Positions 6,468 to 17,600 of a DNA stretch of 64,000 nt are shown here, in pieces. Position 1 is the stretch's first letter. Each line of letters starts with the position of its first letter. The translations under genes were made by a program, and so were the position numbers. The notes under the pieces are model-generated. The model saw only the letters and a program-made list of their open reading frames with translations, was not told the DNA's origin and did not search any database. Origin of the DNA: JAHCIE01 sp034431435 (GTDB lineage Bacteria; Chloroflexota; Anaerolineae; Epilineales; JAHCIE01); assembly GCA_034431435.1 (NCBI GenBank), contig DAOUDG010000037.1, forward strand, positions 1 to 64,000, in the 5' to 3' direction.

Positions 6468-7862
6468 CTATACCCGCATGGTCAGCCACTTGCCCTGGGT
6501 GTAGCGCCAGATCATCAGCACCATACGCACGGCGGAGTCGATGACGTTGCTGATGTAGATCATGGCCAGGCCCATACCCATGACCGGCCCGAACAGATAG
6601 GCCAGTGGGAGACGCACCAACCAGATCGAGCCAGCGGTGACCCACATGGGGAATCGGGTGTCCCCTGCCCCGCGCAGGCTGCCCGCCAGCACCTGCCCCA
6701 CCGCCTGGAAAGGCTGGGCGATGGCGACGACTTTGAGGGCCTCGGCGCCAATCAGGATGAGTTGCGGGTCTGGGGTGAAGATGCGCATGACCTGACGGCC
6801 GAAGAAGAACATGATCAGGGCGACGAAGGTCATGAACGCGAGGGCCGAATAGGTGGCGTAGCGCGTGGAGGCCTTCGCTCGCGCTGGGTCCTTCGCGCCC
6901 AGCGCCTGCCCCGTGAGGGCCGTGGCGGCCATGGCATAGCCCAGGCCGGGCATGAAGGCAAAGGAGATGGCGTTGAGGGTGATGCGTTGCGCCGCGTACA
7001 CGTCGGTGCCGAGATGGATGGCAAACACGCCGTAGACCAGCATGCCCGCGCTCATCAGTACCATCTCGATCATGGAAGGGATGCCGATGCGTAGGGTGCG
7101 CCTCAGCAAGCTCAGGTCCGGCGCCCAGGGCGGTCGCCAGTCCAGGGATAGCGGGCCGTGCCCGCGCACCAACACGACCAGCATCATTGCCGTTCCCACA
7201 CCCCGCGCGATGCCGGCCGCCCACGCCGAGCCGGCCACGCCCAGGGCGGGCATGCCCAGGTGGCCGAAGATCAAGGCCCAGGCGAGGACCACGTTCACCA
7301 CATTGGCCACGGCGTTGATCTTCATCGGCGTCTTGCTGTCGCCCGCGCCGCGCATCGCAGCGCCCATGATGAACATGGCGAGCATGAACACGGCCGTGAT
7401 CGCGCCGACGCGGAAGTAGGCCACGCCCTCGGCGACGACCGCCGGATCGCCACCGAGAGCCGCGATAATGGGAACTGCGTACACCGCGCCGATGATGCCG
7501 ACAAAGACCGACAGGACCGCGCCGATGAGGACCGACTGCTTGAGGACGCGATTCGCCTCGGTGGGCTGTTTCGCGCCGATGGCGTGGGCCACCATGACCG
7601 TTGTGCCCGTCGTCAGCGCCGAGAAGGCCGACTGGATGACCCACAACACCTGGAGGGCCGCGCCTACGCCGGCCACGGCCGCTGCGCCCAGCGCGCCGAC
7701 GAAGATCAGGTCAACAACGCCCAGCAGGGTCTGGAGAAGGTTCTCGATGATGACCGGCCAGGCGAGGTTGTTGACGGAAGCGGCGACTCGGTCGTTCTCG
7801 GCGGATCGTCGCTGCCCGATGGGCCAGGTCAACGGTAAGGCGGCCCACATGCGCTTGATCAT
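6468..7862 (-). CDS. MATE-family multidrug/toxin efflux transporter
   Basis: A 464-residue inner-membrane protein with about twelve hydrophobic segments in two homologous halves. NLAWPVIIENLLQTLLGVVDLIFVG near the N-terminus is typical of TM1-TM2 of MATE antiporters (NorM/DinF type), which export cationic compounds in exchange for Na+ or H+. The repeated GAGDSKTPM and GAGDTRFPM segments mark the equivalent loops of the two halves. Length matches the family. A possible -10 (TATAAT at 7903-7898, minus strand) lies about 35 bp upstream of the ATG. The SDR gene at 5619-6410 follows on the same strand. Confidence 0.88.
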   Translation of the reverse strand: MIKRMWAALPLTWPIGQRRSAENDRVAASVNNLAWPVIIENLLQTLLGVVDLIFVGALGAAAVAGVGAALQVLWVIQSAFSALTTGTTVMVAHAIGAKQPTEANRVLKQSVLIGAVLSVFVGIIGAVYAVPIIAALGGDPAVVAEGVAYFRVGAITAVFMLAMFIMGAAMRGAGDSKTPMKINAVANVVNVVLAWALIFGHLGMPALGVAGSAWAAGIARGVGTAMMLVVLVRGHGPLSLDWRPPWAPDLSLLRRTLRIGIPSMIEMVLMSAGMLVYGVFAIHLGTDVYAAQRITLNAISFAFMPGLGYAMAATALTGQALGAKDPARAKASTRYATYSALAFMTFVALIMFFFGRQVMRIFTPDPQLILIGAEALKVVAIAQPFQAVGQVLAGSLRGAGDTRFPMWVTAGSIWLVRLPLAYLFGPVMGMGLAMIYISNVIDSAVRMVLMIWRYTQGKWLTMRV

Positions 7863-7948
7863 GGCGGTGTCCTGACTAGACAGGGGATAATGTTCTCATT
7901 ATACACCGCTCCCGGCGAGACGCATCATTCTTCTGAATGAGACACACA

Positions 7949-7997
7949 AGACAACGGCCTGACTACGGTTGCTCAAGCCGTATCCAGGCCGTTGTCT
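7949..7997. terminator. Long hairpin in a divergent intergenic region
   Basis: A perfect 13-bp stem (7949-7961 with 7985-7997) has an inner TACGG/CCGTA stem. There is no T-run on the plus side and only a weak one on the minus side. It lies between two divergent genes, where a simple 3' terminator is not expected, so it may end a short leader transcript or insulate the two promoters. Confidence 0.5.
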
Positions 7998-8108
7998 CTG
8001 AGAGGTGTCGGTGGGAGGTTAGCCACCGTTGTTGATGATAGTATCCGGCCACCGCATTAAGCCCACATTAAGCAAGAATTAGGCCGTGGTGAAAACATCG
8101 CCGGCCGC

Positions 8109-8137
8109 TTGACCTCGCGCCTGGCCCGCCCTACAAT
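8109..8137 (+). promoter_or_regulatory. Sigma-70-type promoter of the FabG-like SDR
   Basis: TTGACC (8109-8114), 17-bp spacer, TACAAT (8132-8137), with the SDR start codon at 8181 and its AAAGGAG ribosome binding site between. Confidence 0.65.
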
Positions 8138-8180
8138 CCCCATGCCTGGGTATCGGCCCCCGTGGGTAAAGGAGTCCGTC

Positions 8181-9005
8181 ATGTCCCCCCTGTTGGAAGG
8201 CCAGGTTGCCGTCGTTACCGGCAGTGGCCGCGGCATTGGCGCGGCCACTGCGCGCCTGCTAGCCGAGCACGGCGCGGCCGTTATCGTCACCGACATCGAC
8301 CCCGCCCCCGCCGCGGCCACCGTCGCCGCGATCACCGCCGCCGGTGGCCGCGCCATCGCTGTACCCGGCGACGTGACCGCCGTCGACTTTGCCCCCCGGC
8401 TCGTCGCCACCGCCGTGTCCGACCTGGGTGGGCTGGACATCCTCGTCAACAACGCGGGCTACACCTGGGACGGCGTCATCCACAAGATGACCGACGAACA
8501 GTGGGAGGCCATGCTCGCGGTGCACCTGACCGCACCCTTCCGCCTCATCCGCGCCGCGAGCGGGCACTTCCGCGAGACGGCCCGGCGCGAGATGGCTGCG
8601 ACGGGGGCGGCCCGCGCCCGCAAGATCGTCAACATCAGCTCGACGACCGGGACGCGCGGCAACGCAGGGCAGGTCAACTATGCGGCGGGCAAGGCGGGCA
8701 TCATCGGCGTCACCAAGACTCTCGCCAAGGAGTGGGGCCAGTTCAACGTCCAGGTCAACGCTGTGGCCTTCGGCCTGATCGAGACGCGCTTGACCCAGGC
8801 CAAGGAGGCGGGCGAGACTCTGCAGCGCGGCGAGCGCGACATTGCCCTCGGCATACCCACCACCATGCGCGAGATGGCGAAGCTGATGATTCCCCTGGGC
8901 CGCCCCGGTACCCCAGACGAGGCGGCCGGCCCGGTCCTGTTCTTTGCCTCGCCCCTGTCCAACTACGTCTCCGGCCAGGTGTTAGAGGTGACGGGGGGGA
9001 TGTAG
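8181..9005 (+). CDS. SDR oxidoreductase, 3-oxoacyl-ACP reductase (FabG)-like
   Basis: A 274-residue classical short-chain dehydrogenase. Motifs in order: TGSGRGIG (residues 14-21), NNAG, the catalytic Ser in VNISSTTG, and Tyr/Lys in NYAAGKAG, with the FabG-like C-terminus NYVSGQVLEVTGGM. The start at ATG 8181 has AAAGGAG upstream, and a promoter is at 8109. A roughly 20-residue insertion around residues 130-155 (FRETARREMAATGAARARK) is longer than in E. coli FabG. No fatty-acid synthesis genes are adjacent, so the physiological ketone or alcohol substrate is unknown. A hairpin terminator follows. Confidence 0.85.
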   Translation: MSPLLEGQVAVVTGSGRGIGAATARLLAEHGAAVIVTDIDPAPAAATVAAITAAGGRAIAVPGDVTAVDFAPRLVATAVSDLGGLDILVNNAGYTWDGVIHKMTDEQWEAMLAVHLTAPFRLIRAASGHFRETARREMAATGAARARKIVNISSTTGTRGNAGQVNYAAGKAGIIGVTKTLAKEWGQFNVQVNAVAFGLIETRLTQAKEAGETLQRGERDIALGIPTTMREMAKLMIPLGRPGTPDEAAGPVLFFASPLSNYVSGQVLEVTGGM

Positions 9006-9023
9006 TCCACACGGGGCAGTTGG

Positions 9024-9061
9024 GGGGCCTGCCCTTACGGCGCATCGGTAAGGGCGGCCCC
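9024..9061 (+). terminator. Hairpin after the FabG-like gene
   Basis: GGGGCC-T-GCCCTTAC (9024-9038) pairs with GTAAGGGCGGCCCC (9048-9061): 14 bp with a single bulged T and a 9-nt loop. It lies 19 bp past the stop codon. Confidence 0.6.
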
Positions 9062-9092
9062 TGTAGCCGCCCTCGCAAACAAGGAATGAGCA

Positions 9093-10454
9093 ATGTCTGG
9101 TCGCTTCCGCGAACTCGCCGCCTTTACCCGCGACGCGATGCCCCGCTACCGTGTGCCCGGCGTCGCCCTGGGTATCCTCGATGGCGATGCTGAGCACGTC
9201 GCCACCTTTGGTGTCACCAGCGCGGAGAATCCGCTGCCTGTTGACGCCGATACCCTGTTTCAGATCGGCTCGACCACCAAGACTATTACAGGCACGGTCG
9301 CCATGCGCCTTGTCGAGGCGGGCCAACTCGACCTGGACACCCCGCTACGCGCCTACCTGCCCGACCTGCGCCTGGCCGACGAGGGCGTGGCCCAGGCGGT
9401 GACCCTCCGCCACCTGCTGACCCACACCGGCGGCTGGGTCGGCGATACCTTCGATGACACAGGCTGGGGCGACGATGCGCTGAGCCAGATGGTCGGTCGC
9501 ATGGACCGCATCCCCCAGGTCACGCCCCTGGGTGACCGCTTCTCCTATAACAACGCAGGCTTCTACCTGGCGGGCCGCCTCATCGAGGTCGTGACGGGCG
9601 AGAGCTACGAGAAGGCGACGCACCGCCTGCTGCTCGACCCGCTGGGGATGACGCGCTCCTTCTTCTTCCCCAGCCAGGCCATGACCTACCGCTTCGCCGT
9701 GGGTCACATCGCCGCTGATGGCCCGCCGAACGTGGCGCGCCCGTGGGAGCTGGCCCGCAACGCCAACCCGGTCGGTGGCCTGGCCTCCAGCGTCACCGAC
9801 CAGCTGCGCTACGCGCGCTTCCACCTGGGCGATGGGACGGCCTCTGACGGGGCGCGCCTGCTAGCCACGGCGACGATGCAGGCGATGCAGACGCCGCTCC
9901 TGCCCATGGATAGCTTCGGCGGTTGGCGCGGCATCACCTGGGCCATCCGCGATATGGGCGGTGTCACGACCGTCGCCCACGGCGGGGCCACCAACGGTCA
10001 GATGTCGGCCTTCCTGCTCGCCCCCAGCCGCGGCTTCGCTGTCACCGTCCTGACCAACGCCGACACCGGCGGCCAGTTGCACCTGGAGGTCGTCAGGGCG
10101 GCGCTCCGCCTGTTCCTGGGCATCGACGAGCCGCCGCCGACCCATCACGCGCTGAGCGAGGCGCAACTGGCCGAGTACGTGGGCCGCTACGAGGGCGCGC
10201 TGGCCGACGTTGCGGTGAGCGTCCAGGATGGTCAGCTGACGCTTCAGTCCATCCCCAAGGGTGGCTTCCCGTACCCCGACTCACCGCCTGGACCCACGCC
10301 GCCCCCCGTCCGCGTCGCCTTTGTCGGTCCCGACCACATCCTGGCGCTCGACCCACCCAACAAGGATGTTCATGCCGAGTTCCAGCGCGACCGCGCCGGC
10401 CGTATCGCGTGGCTGCACTTCGGCGGTCGGGCGCGGCGGCGCGTTGAGCCATAG
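9093..10454 (+). CDS. Serine hydrolase, class C beta-lactamase/D-aminopeptidase family
   Basis: A 453-residue member of the beta-lactamase/transpeptidase-like hydrolases. Catalytic motifs: Ser60-x-x-Lys63 in GSTTKT, Tyr152-x-Asn in SYNNAGF, and His296-Gly-Gly in VAHGGATNG (the KTG-box equivalent). The last 110 residues form a separate C-terminal domain (YVGRYEGALADVAVSVQDG), like the lipocalin-type tail found in many esterases and D-peptidases of this family. No signal peptide is evident, so a cytoplasmic esterase or peptidase is more likely than an antibiotic-resistance enzyme. It converges on the downstream minus-strand gene with a 19-bp gap. Confidence 0.85.
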   Translation: MSGRFRELAAFTRDAMPRYRVPGVALGILDGDAEHVATFGVTSAENPLPVDADTLFQIGSTTKTITGTVAMRLVEAGQLDLDTPLRAYLPDLRLADEGVAQAVTLRHLLTHTGGWVGDTFDDTGWGDDALSQMVGRMDRIPQVTPLGDRFSYNNAGFYLAGRLIEVVTGESYEKATHRLLLDPLGMTRSFFFPSQAMTYRFAVGHIAADGPPNVARPWELARNANPVGGLASSVTDQLRYARFHLGDGTASDGARLLATATMQAMQTPLLPMDSFGGWRGITWAIRDMGGVTTVAHGGATNGQMSAFLLAPSRGFAVTVLTNADTGGQLHLEVVRAALRLFLGIDEPPPTHHALSEAQLAEYVGRYEGALADVAVSVQDGQLTLQSIPKGGFPYPDSPPGPTPPPVRVAFVGPDHILALDPPNKDVHAEFQRDRAGRIAWLHFGGRARRRVEP

Positions 10455-10473
10455 CCCTTCGCCTGTGGCGCGC

Positions 10474-11517
10474 TTACTGCACTAACCCCCGCGCCGCGAC
10501 AGGCCACACGGCCACGATCTCATCGCCGCGCACGCCGTAGGCGACGTTGTGCAGGTTGACGGCGACGCACACATGATTGGGGATGACGTGGACGCGCTCG
10601 CCGATGGTGGGCGTGGTGGGGCAGCGGCTGACGTCGGTGTAGGCGTGCTCCTCGTTCAGCTTGTAGATGATTGCGTCGGGGTACTCGACAATGTGGCCGT
10701 GGGGCGCGCCGCCCTCAGTCGTCAGGGTCTTGGAGCCACCGTCGAGGATGACGCGCTCAGCGGTCGGCGCGCTGACGACAGTGCAGAGCAGCGTCGCCGC
10801 GCAGTGGTCGAGACTGAAATACCCCCCCTTGACGCCGGTCATGTCCTCGAAGATGTAGGTGCCGACGCGCACCTCGGTGAGCCAGGGAACCTCGGCCTGG
10901 CGTAGCATGAAGGGGCTGCCGCCGCCGCTGACCACGGCTGGCGTCAGCCCCGCGTCGCATAGTGCGCGGTAGGCGCGGTCCAGTAGGGGGATGTTGTCCG
11001 CGTTGGTGGGGTACATGAGGATGCCGCGCCAGTCCAGGGCGGGCAGATCGTCGATGAGCCGCGCCAGCCGCACGACCTCGGCGACATCGACGACCCCGGC
11101 CCGCTCGATGGTGGAGGCGATCTCGATGAGTGCGCCGACCTGCCCGCCCTCGGCCGCCAGGACGCGGCTCATGTCGCGGGCGACGGTCTCGTGGTCCACC
11201 GAGACGGTGAGGCGGCTCTGCCTGGCGAGCCGCGCCAGGCGTTCGAGCTTGGCCTGGCCGACGATGTTGTAGGGGATGAGGATGTCGGATATGCCGGCGT
11301 TGAGCATCACCTCGACCTCGCCGAGCTTCTGGCAGGCGATGCCGACCGCCCCCGCCCGCAGTTGCTGGTGGGCCAGGGCGGGTATCTTGTGGGTCTTGAT
11401 GTGGGGGCGCAGGCCCAGGCCGTGCTGGTCACAGTAGGCTTGCAGGCGGTGTATATTGGCCTCGGTGCGGTCCAGGTCGATGACGAGCGCAGGTGTGTCC
11501 AGATCGTTGACGCGCAT
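10474..11517 (-). CDS. PLP-dependent D-threonine aldolase/DSD1-like enzyme (alanine racemase N-terminal fold)
   Basis: A 347-residue fold-type III PLP enzyme. DTPALVIDLDRTEANI and RPHIKTHK (PLP Lys41) at the N-terminus are diagnostic of the D-threonine aldolase/D-serine dehydratase group. The C-terminal beta domain ends with a metal-site-like PNHVCVAVNLH. Family members cleave D-threonine or related D-3-hydroxyamino acids, or dehydrate D-serine, using a divalent metal; the exact substrate is not decidable. The start ATG follows GGAGGAAGCT. A promoter with TTGTCT-N16-TATAAT lies at 11535-11562. Confidence 0.82.
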   Translation of the reverse strand: MRVNDLDTPALVIDLDRTEANIHRLQAYCDQHGLGLRPHIKTHKIPALAHQQLRAGAVGIACQKLGEVEVMLNAGISDILIPYNIVGQAKLERLARLARQSRLTVSVDHETVARDMSRVLAAEGGQVGALIEIASTIERAGVVDVAEVVRLARLIDDLPALDWRGILMYPTNADNIPLLDRAYRALCDAGLTPAVVSGGGSPFMLRQAEVPWLTEVRVGTYIFEDMTGVKGGYFSLDHCAATLLCTVVSAPTAERVILDGGSKTLTTEGGAPHGHIVEYPDAIIYKLNEEHAYTDVSRCPTTPTIGERVHVIPNHVCVAVNLHNVAYGVRGDEIVAVWPVAARGLVQ

Positions 11518-11534
11518 AGCTTCCTCCGTGGCTC

Positions 11535-11562
11535 ATTATAGGGCTACCCCCGGCAAAGACAA
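11535..11562 (-). promoter_or_regulatory. Sigma-70-type promoter of the D-threonine aldolase-like gene
   Basis: Minus strand: TTGTCT (11562-11557), 16-bp spacer, TATAAT (11540-11535). The -10 ends 17 bp before the start codon, so the leader is short. Confidence 0.5.
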
Positions 11563-11695
11563 GCCGATTCGCGTGAATTTGTGAAGAAATATCGTCGTCG
11601 CTGAGTTGTGACGGTCGGCGCGGAACACGCAGCGTCGTTTCCCGTTATTGGGATTACCGGGAATCGCATCCATTCGGTTTCGTGGAGGGGGTACC

Positions 11696-14600
11696 ATGTC
11701 CGAATCCGCCGCGCCGCGCCCTGTCGCGCCGCCTGCCCGCCGTTCCTTGCTGCGACGTCTTGTCACGGCCGGCCTGAGCGCTGTCCTGCTCCTGATGATT
11801 CTCTGGCTCGGCGGGCGAGCGGACTTCATGCCGCCCACCGCCGGCGCCTTCCCCGCCAGCGAGCCGGTGATAGATGTTGAGGAGTCGGCTCCCGACTCCC
11901 CCGCGCCCGATCGAGCGCCCCTGGACCCCGTGCCCCCAGTCGGCTATGTGGCCCGACCGTGCCTCAATAGCACGCAAGGCTGCATCGGAACGAATGGTCG
12001 TATCGGCGGCTGGGTCTGGGGCGATATCCTTTACAACAATTTCTACGACCCCGCGTTTGAAAGCGGGCTACCCGGTGTCACTGTCCAGCTATATGAAGGC
12101 ACGACGCTGCTGGCTACCACCATCACGGGTGTGGACGGCACCTGGGATTTCCTGGGACTGGAGACACCTGACCACGACTACACGGTCAAGTTCATCTGGC
12201 CGAGTGGCTGGCAGGGCTGGTGGGATACGGTGGACGTCCCTGGGTCGCAGTTCCAGTACTGCTGTACCATCGTCATCAATCAGGGGGCTCACTCCACGAT
12301 TACCCCGACCCTCGAGCCGACGTACACGCCGTCGCTGACCCCCCCGCCGCCCCAATACACCGCGACGCCCACCGAGACGCCGACCGACTTTCCTACGCTG
12401 ACCCCAAGTGCGACCCGGACCCCTACGCGCACGCCGACTCGCACCCCGACGCCAACGGCGACCAACACGGTCACGCCAACCTTCACGCCAACGAACACGG
12501 CCACGGCGACTCAGACGCCGACGGCGACTCAGACTCCGACAGCCACGGCCACGCCGACGAACACGGCAGGCCCTTCGCCCACCCCGACGAACACGGCTAC
12601 CAATACCCCGACAGCGACACAAGGGCCGTCGCCGACGCCGACCGAGACGCCGACCAGCACGCCAACTGCTACCCACACCCCGACGAACACGCCGACAAAT
12701 ACGCCGACGCTCACCAGCACGCCGACAAATACGCCGACCAATACACCGACGGACACGCCGACCAGCACGCCGACGAATACACCGACGGCGACGAACACGC
12801 CGACGCCCACCAACACACCGACCAATACACCAACCAACACGCCCACCAACACGCCGACGAATACACCGACGGCGACGAACACCCCGACCAATACACCGAC
12901 CAACACGCCAACGAATACACCGACTCCGACCAATACACCCACCAATACGCCGACCGAGACACCGACGAACACGCCAACCAACACACCGACGGCGACGAAC
13001 ACCCCGACCAATACACCGACGAACACGCCGACGCCCACCAGCACGCCAACCAATACGCCCACCAACACGCCGACGCCAACACCTACCGCTGAGCTATCGG
13101 TCGACAAGGTTGATACGCTGGTGTTTGACGCCGACCTGAACGGAGGGGCGAGCGCCGGCGATACGCTGCGCTACACCGTCACCATCAAGAATATCAGCCA
13201 GACGACGGCGCAGAACGTCATCTTCACCGACACGCCCGATCCCATCACATCCCTGATTGTGGGCACGGTGACCACCACCCAGGGGACCATCGACCTGGGT
13301 AACACGGCCGGCAACACCAGCGTCAAGGTCAGCATCGGAACCATGCCGCCGGACGCCGAGGTCACCATCACCTTCAGGGTGCTGATCGGGGCCGTGCCGC
13401 CGGGTGTCGATCACCTCGTCAACCAGGGCCATGTCATGGGCGACAACCTCGTCGACGTGTCCAATGATCCTGATACACCCGACCCGAATGACCCGACCGT
13501 CACGCCGCTCATCCTCGACCGCGTGCGCCTCTCGCTGCGCGCCTATTGCACCGAGACCCTGGGCGTCGGCGACGCGAACATCGGCTCACCGGTGAAGCGG
13601 GTGCTCAGGCGCACCACGGATGGCGTGGCCGTTGCCTCGGTGTTCGAGCCGCAGACGCGCGTGGTGGGCGACCTGATGGCGATTGACCGTCTGCTCAAGG
13701 CCCAGGCCTCGACCTTCGTTGAGGATAAGCCGTACACCGACCCGGAGGCGCCGTTCGACCCGCAGCATACCCAGGCTCCACGCCGCGACAGCATCACCTG
13801 GGATCCGGCTATCCTGTCGGAACTGTACAGCCGCGACGAGAATGTTCCCCTCTACACGCGCATCGACAGCGCAACCCACCAGAACGCGGCCGAGAAGGTC
13901 TGGACGCGCACCTGGTACGAGTGCGATCACCTGGACAAGGACCAGGATGCGTCGGGCGGCGCGACTACGGGTGACATTCGCTACCCGGCCATCATGCAGG
14001 AATGGACATATCGCTTCATCGAGGCCGGGCCGTGGGGCGACGACGTTCAGCCCACGCAGGCTGTGCCGGGCGAGGCGGCCTTCGTCTTCCCCGTCGGCAT
14101 GCGCGCCGCTGACCTGTTTGGCCCCGACGGCAACATTGCTACCAACGACGGCGGCGTCGGCGCGGTCGGCTACGGCCTGACTAGCCTGGACGCCGACTTC
14201 GACGGCGCGCCGGATATCGTCCATGTCGATAGCGAGAAGACGCTCTACAACCGCAGCCGCCAGGGCAGCCTGCCCGGTGTGGCCCTCGACCTCAACAACA
14301 ATCGTACCCTGGACGGCCTCGATACGGACGGCCTGCCGCTGACGGGGGACGAGCTGGTCGTGCTGTCGGTGGATAGCCGCCCGCTCCAGGTCGGGCAGGC
14401 AGCGCAGTTCCTCGACCATGTGGTTGTCGTCGAGAGCTTCACTACCAGCCCGCCGACGGTGGTACTGCGGGTGTACTGGACCGGCAGCGTTGCCCCCAAG
14501 GACCTGGGCACGGTGTTGCTGAGCGCAGGTGACGCTGTTGTGGCTAACACCAACGCCCCCAACCAGGTCGTGCGGGCGGGTGGCGGCAATCTGTGCGGCT

Positions 14601-17600
14601 CGCTCGGCGCGTGGTTCGCCTACGCCCGCAGCGTAGACAGCGTCGATGGCCTGGTGCAGCTGACCATCGGGCGCGGGCTAGGCGCGACCCACACCGGCAT
14701 GGAGAGCCTGCCCAATGTGCCCAATACCGGACCAAACCCGTGGTACACCAAGCGCTTCTACGTCGACGGCCACGAGTACAACACTGTTGCTGTCTACACC
14801 CAGGGCGGCAGCGCAGCGCAGGCCTCGACGGGCAACTGCGCCTATAGCGGGCCAACACTGGCCGACCCCAGCACGTTTGGCTTCATCACCCTGCGCTCGC
14901 CGACGCCCAAGCTCGACGACGTGGTGAACGCCCAGTTCTCGGTCATCCAGGACGCCTACCAGCCCGGCGACGGCCTGGCCATGTTGCCGCCCTTCAACTA
15001 CGAGCATACCCTGGTAAGCGATGTTCGCCCGCTGACGAGCTTCGGCCTGGCTGCGACGCCGCCGCGCTATGTTGGGGCTATCATCGGGCCGGTCGCGCCT
15101 ATCTTGCAGGCGAACCAGCCGCTGCCCTACGTAACGGCGACGGGGCGCGTCTACGATGATCTCGCCGCGACGCGCTTCACCTTCGTCGAGGAGGCGCGTA
15201 ACCCGCAGTTCCTGGGCGAGCTGACCGAGCGTTACGGCCAGGGACCAGGGACCGGCGGGGCCGAGCGCGAGTTCTGGTATCGCCAGCAGTTTCACACCCT
15301 GCCCGATGCCTTCACGTCCTTCCTGCTGCCCGATAACCCCGACGCGGATACGGCTCCCGACCGCGACCTGTATCTTGTCGCCACCGGCTGGAACGCGCCT
15401 CAGGCCCAGTACCGCCGCTACGTCCAGGACATCACCGCGCCCATCACGACCACGGGCGGCCGCGCCAAGTTCTGGTTCGATCCGGCCGCCGCCAACAACC
15501 CCACAGGCGCGAAGATCTACAAGAACGCCGACGGGATCCGCGTCTATGGGCGGGATAACGAGGGGGCGGGCAACACCACGCCGCGCACCTCCACCGCCCC
15601 GGCGGGGACGGCCGCCGCCTACCTGGAGGTTCCACCCTACACCGAGGTCACCAGTATCTTCGACCCCCAGTCGCCCCAGGCTCCGGTCAAGGATATCCTC
15701 ACCCTCAACCCGGCCTACATGAATGAGTTCCGTCACGGCGGTGAGCCGCTGAGCGTCGCCTACGGCCAGATCTCCCTGGCCGGCGTCGGCGGCTCCGATG
15801 GCGGCGAGAAGGTCTTCCCCCGCCTGTGGTACGAACCGCTCTACATTGACACCGCCTTTACCGCTGTCGTGTCCACGACCGGCGGTATCTCCCCGACCCA
15901 GATGCTGGCCTACCCGGCCGTCCAGCAAGAGATGACGTACATGCTGCTGGACCCCAACGACCAGCCCGCGCCGACGGGACCAGGCGGCCGCTTCCTGTTC
16001 CCCGTCGCGACGGGTGCGCAGGAGCTACCCCGCCCGCTGACCACCGACCCGAATCAGTTCGCGGGGCTGCAGAGCTTCGGCTACGGGCTGACGAGCTTCG
16101 ACGCCGACTTCGACGGGCGGCCAGGCGTGGTGCGCATCGAGACCGAGCAGAGCCTCAACGCCATGACGGGCATCGGGGCGGACTTCAACGCCAACGGGGC
16201 GCTGGATGACTTCGACCCCAGCAACTCGCAGTTGAGCGGCGACGAGATGGTGGTGCTGCTGGACGACGGTATCCTGCTGGACCGGGGCGACCCGACGCGG
16301 CAGTCGGCCCAGTTCCTGGATCATCTGGTGCAGTTGGAGAATGTATCGTACAACCAGGGTACAGTGACGCTGCGGCTGTGGTGGACCGGCGGCGGGCTGC
16401 ACCCCGTCGGGCCGGGTCTCTACTCCAAGTACCCCGACTCGGTCGGGACCATCACCCTGTCCCCCGGCGACATGATTCTCGTCAATCGGACGCAGATCAC
16501 GAAGCTAGGCCCCGGCCAGAACAACTTTGGGCAGGCGAAGGGGGCGTGGTTCGCCTACGTGCAGGCCATCGGCGCGCCCATCCCCGGCCAGTCACGGTTG
16601 GAGGGGGTGGTACTGACGGTGGGGCGCGCGCTGGGCGGGGCGTCGGCGACGATGTACGACGGCAGCGGCAACCTGAACCTGGCCGCGCCGACACCGTGGT
16701 ACCTGAAGCGGTTCTTCGTGGACGGCCATGAATACAATGTGAGCGCGGTGCTGACGGTTCCGCTGGCGGCTGGAGGCGAGGACTTCAAGGCCATCACCAT
16801 CCGCACGCCCATTCCCAAGGAGGCCGATGTCGTCAACACGCCCCAATCGCTGGTGTTGCAGGGTTATCTGCAGGACCTGCAATTCGGCGTGGACACGAGC
16901 GAGATGTATGTCATGCCGCCCTTCAACGTGCGGCACACCATCCGCGAGGATATCCGGCCTATTACCGACGCCGAGTTTGCCCAGACGCCCACGAACCCCG
17001 ACCTGGCGCGTTGCCTGGGGCCGTGGCGCGGGGTCGACCCGTTGACGGCACGGCTGAACAGCGAGGCCGTGGAGCCGCGCTTCTTCGGCGAGTTGCGGGA
17101 GCTACCCTACCAGCGGCCGGCGACGGGACCGGCGGTGTGGAGCGTCGAGCAGTTCCATACCCTGCCAGACCACTTCACCGACATCGGCTTCCCGCGCGGC
17201 CAGTACTATCTGCTGACCTCCGACTGGTCGTCGGATCGCAGCCGACTGGCCTATCGGGGGTGCGACGCGACCTACGGCACGCAGACGGCTCTCAACGGGG
17301 CCATGCCAGCCATCCCCGCGCCCACCGACGCGGCGGGCACGTACTTCCAGGCGTCAACGCAGCAGCCGGTGCGTCTCCAGTTCTGGTATCTGCCCGGCGA
17401 TCCCAACGACATCTACATCAACCAGGGCGCGCTGTATCAGCTGACCGGGAAGCTGAGCCTGCAAGGCCGCCAGGACCGCAGCGGGGCGCGCGTGGTCGTA
17501 GGCAGCGCCGAGGCCGGGACTGAGGCCGACGGCTCCTTCCACCTGCTGGTGCCGCCCGGCCAGCATGCCGTGGAAGCGCGGCGGCCCGGCTATCTGCCCA

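Larger units (their letters stand above)
7863..8180. other. Divergent intergenic region between MATE and SDR genes
   Basis: About 320 bp between divergent genes. It contains a minus-strand -10 for the MATE gene, the long hairpin 7949-7997, and a 12-codon minus-strand ORF (8057-8019, MRWPDTIINNGG then stop) without a clear ribosome binding site. The plus-strand promoter of the SDR gene is at 8109. No further gene is recognised. Confidence 0.4.

Noticed and set aside
12220..13107. Long open frames on both strands over the Thr-Pro tract (for example 290 aa plus, 192 aa minus)
   Set aside because: They arise because the 12-bp repeat lacks stops in several frames. Their products are monotonous His/Asp/Arg or Val/Gly repeats, without ribosome binding sites.
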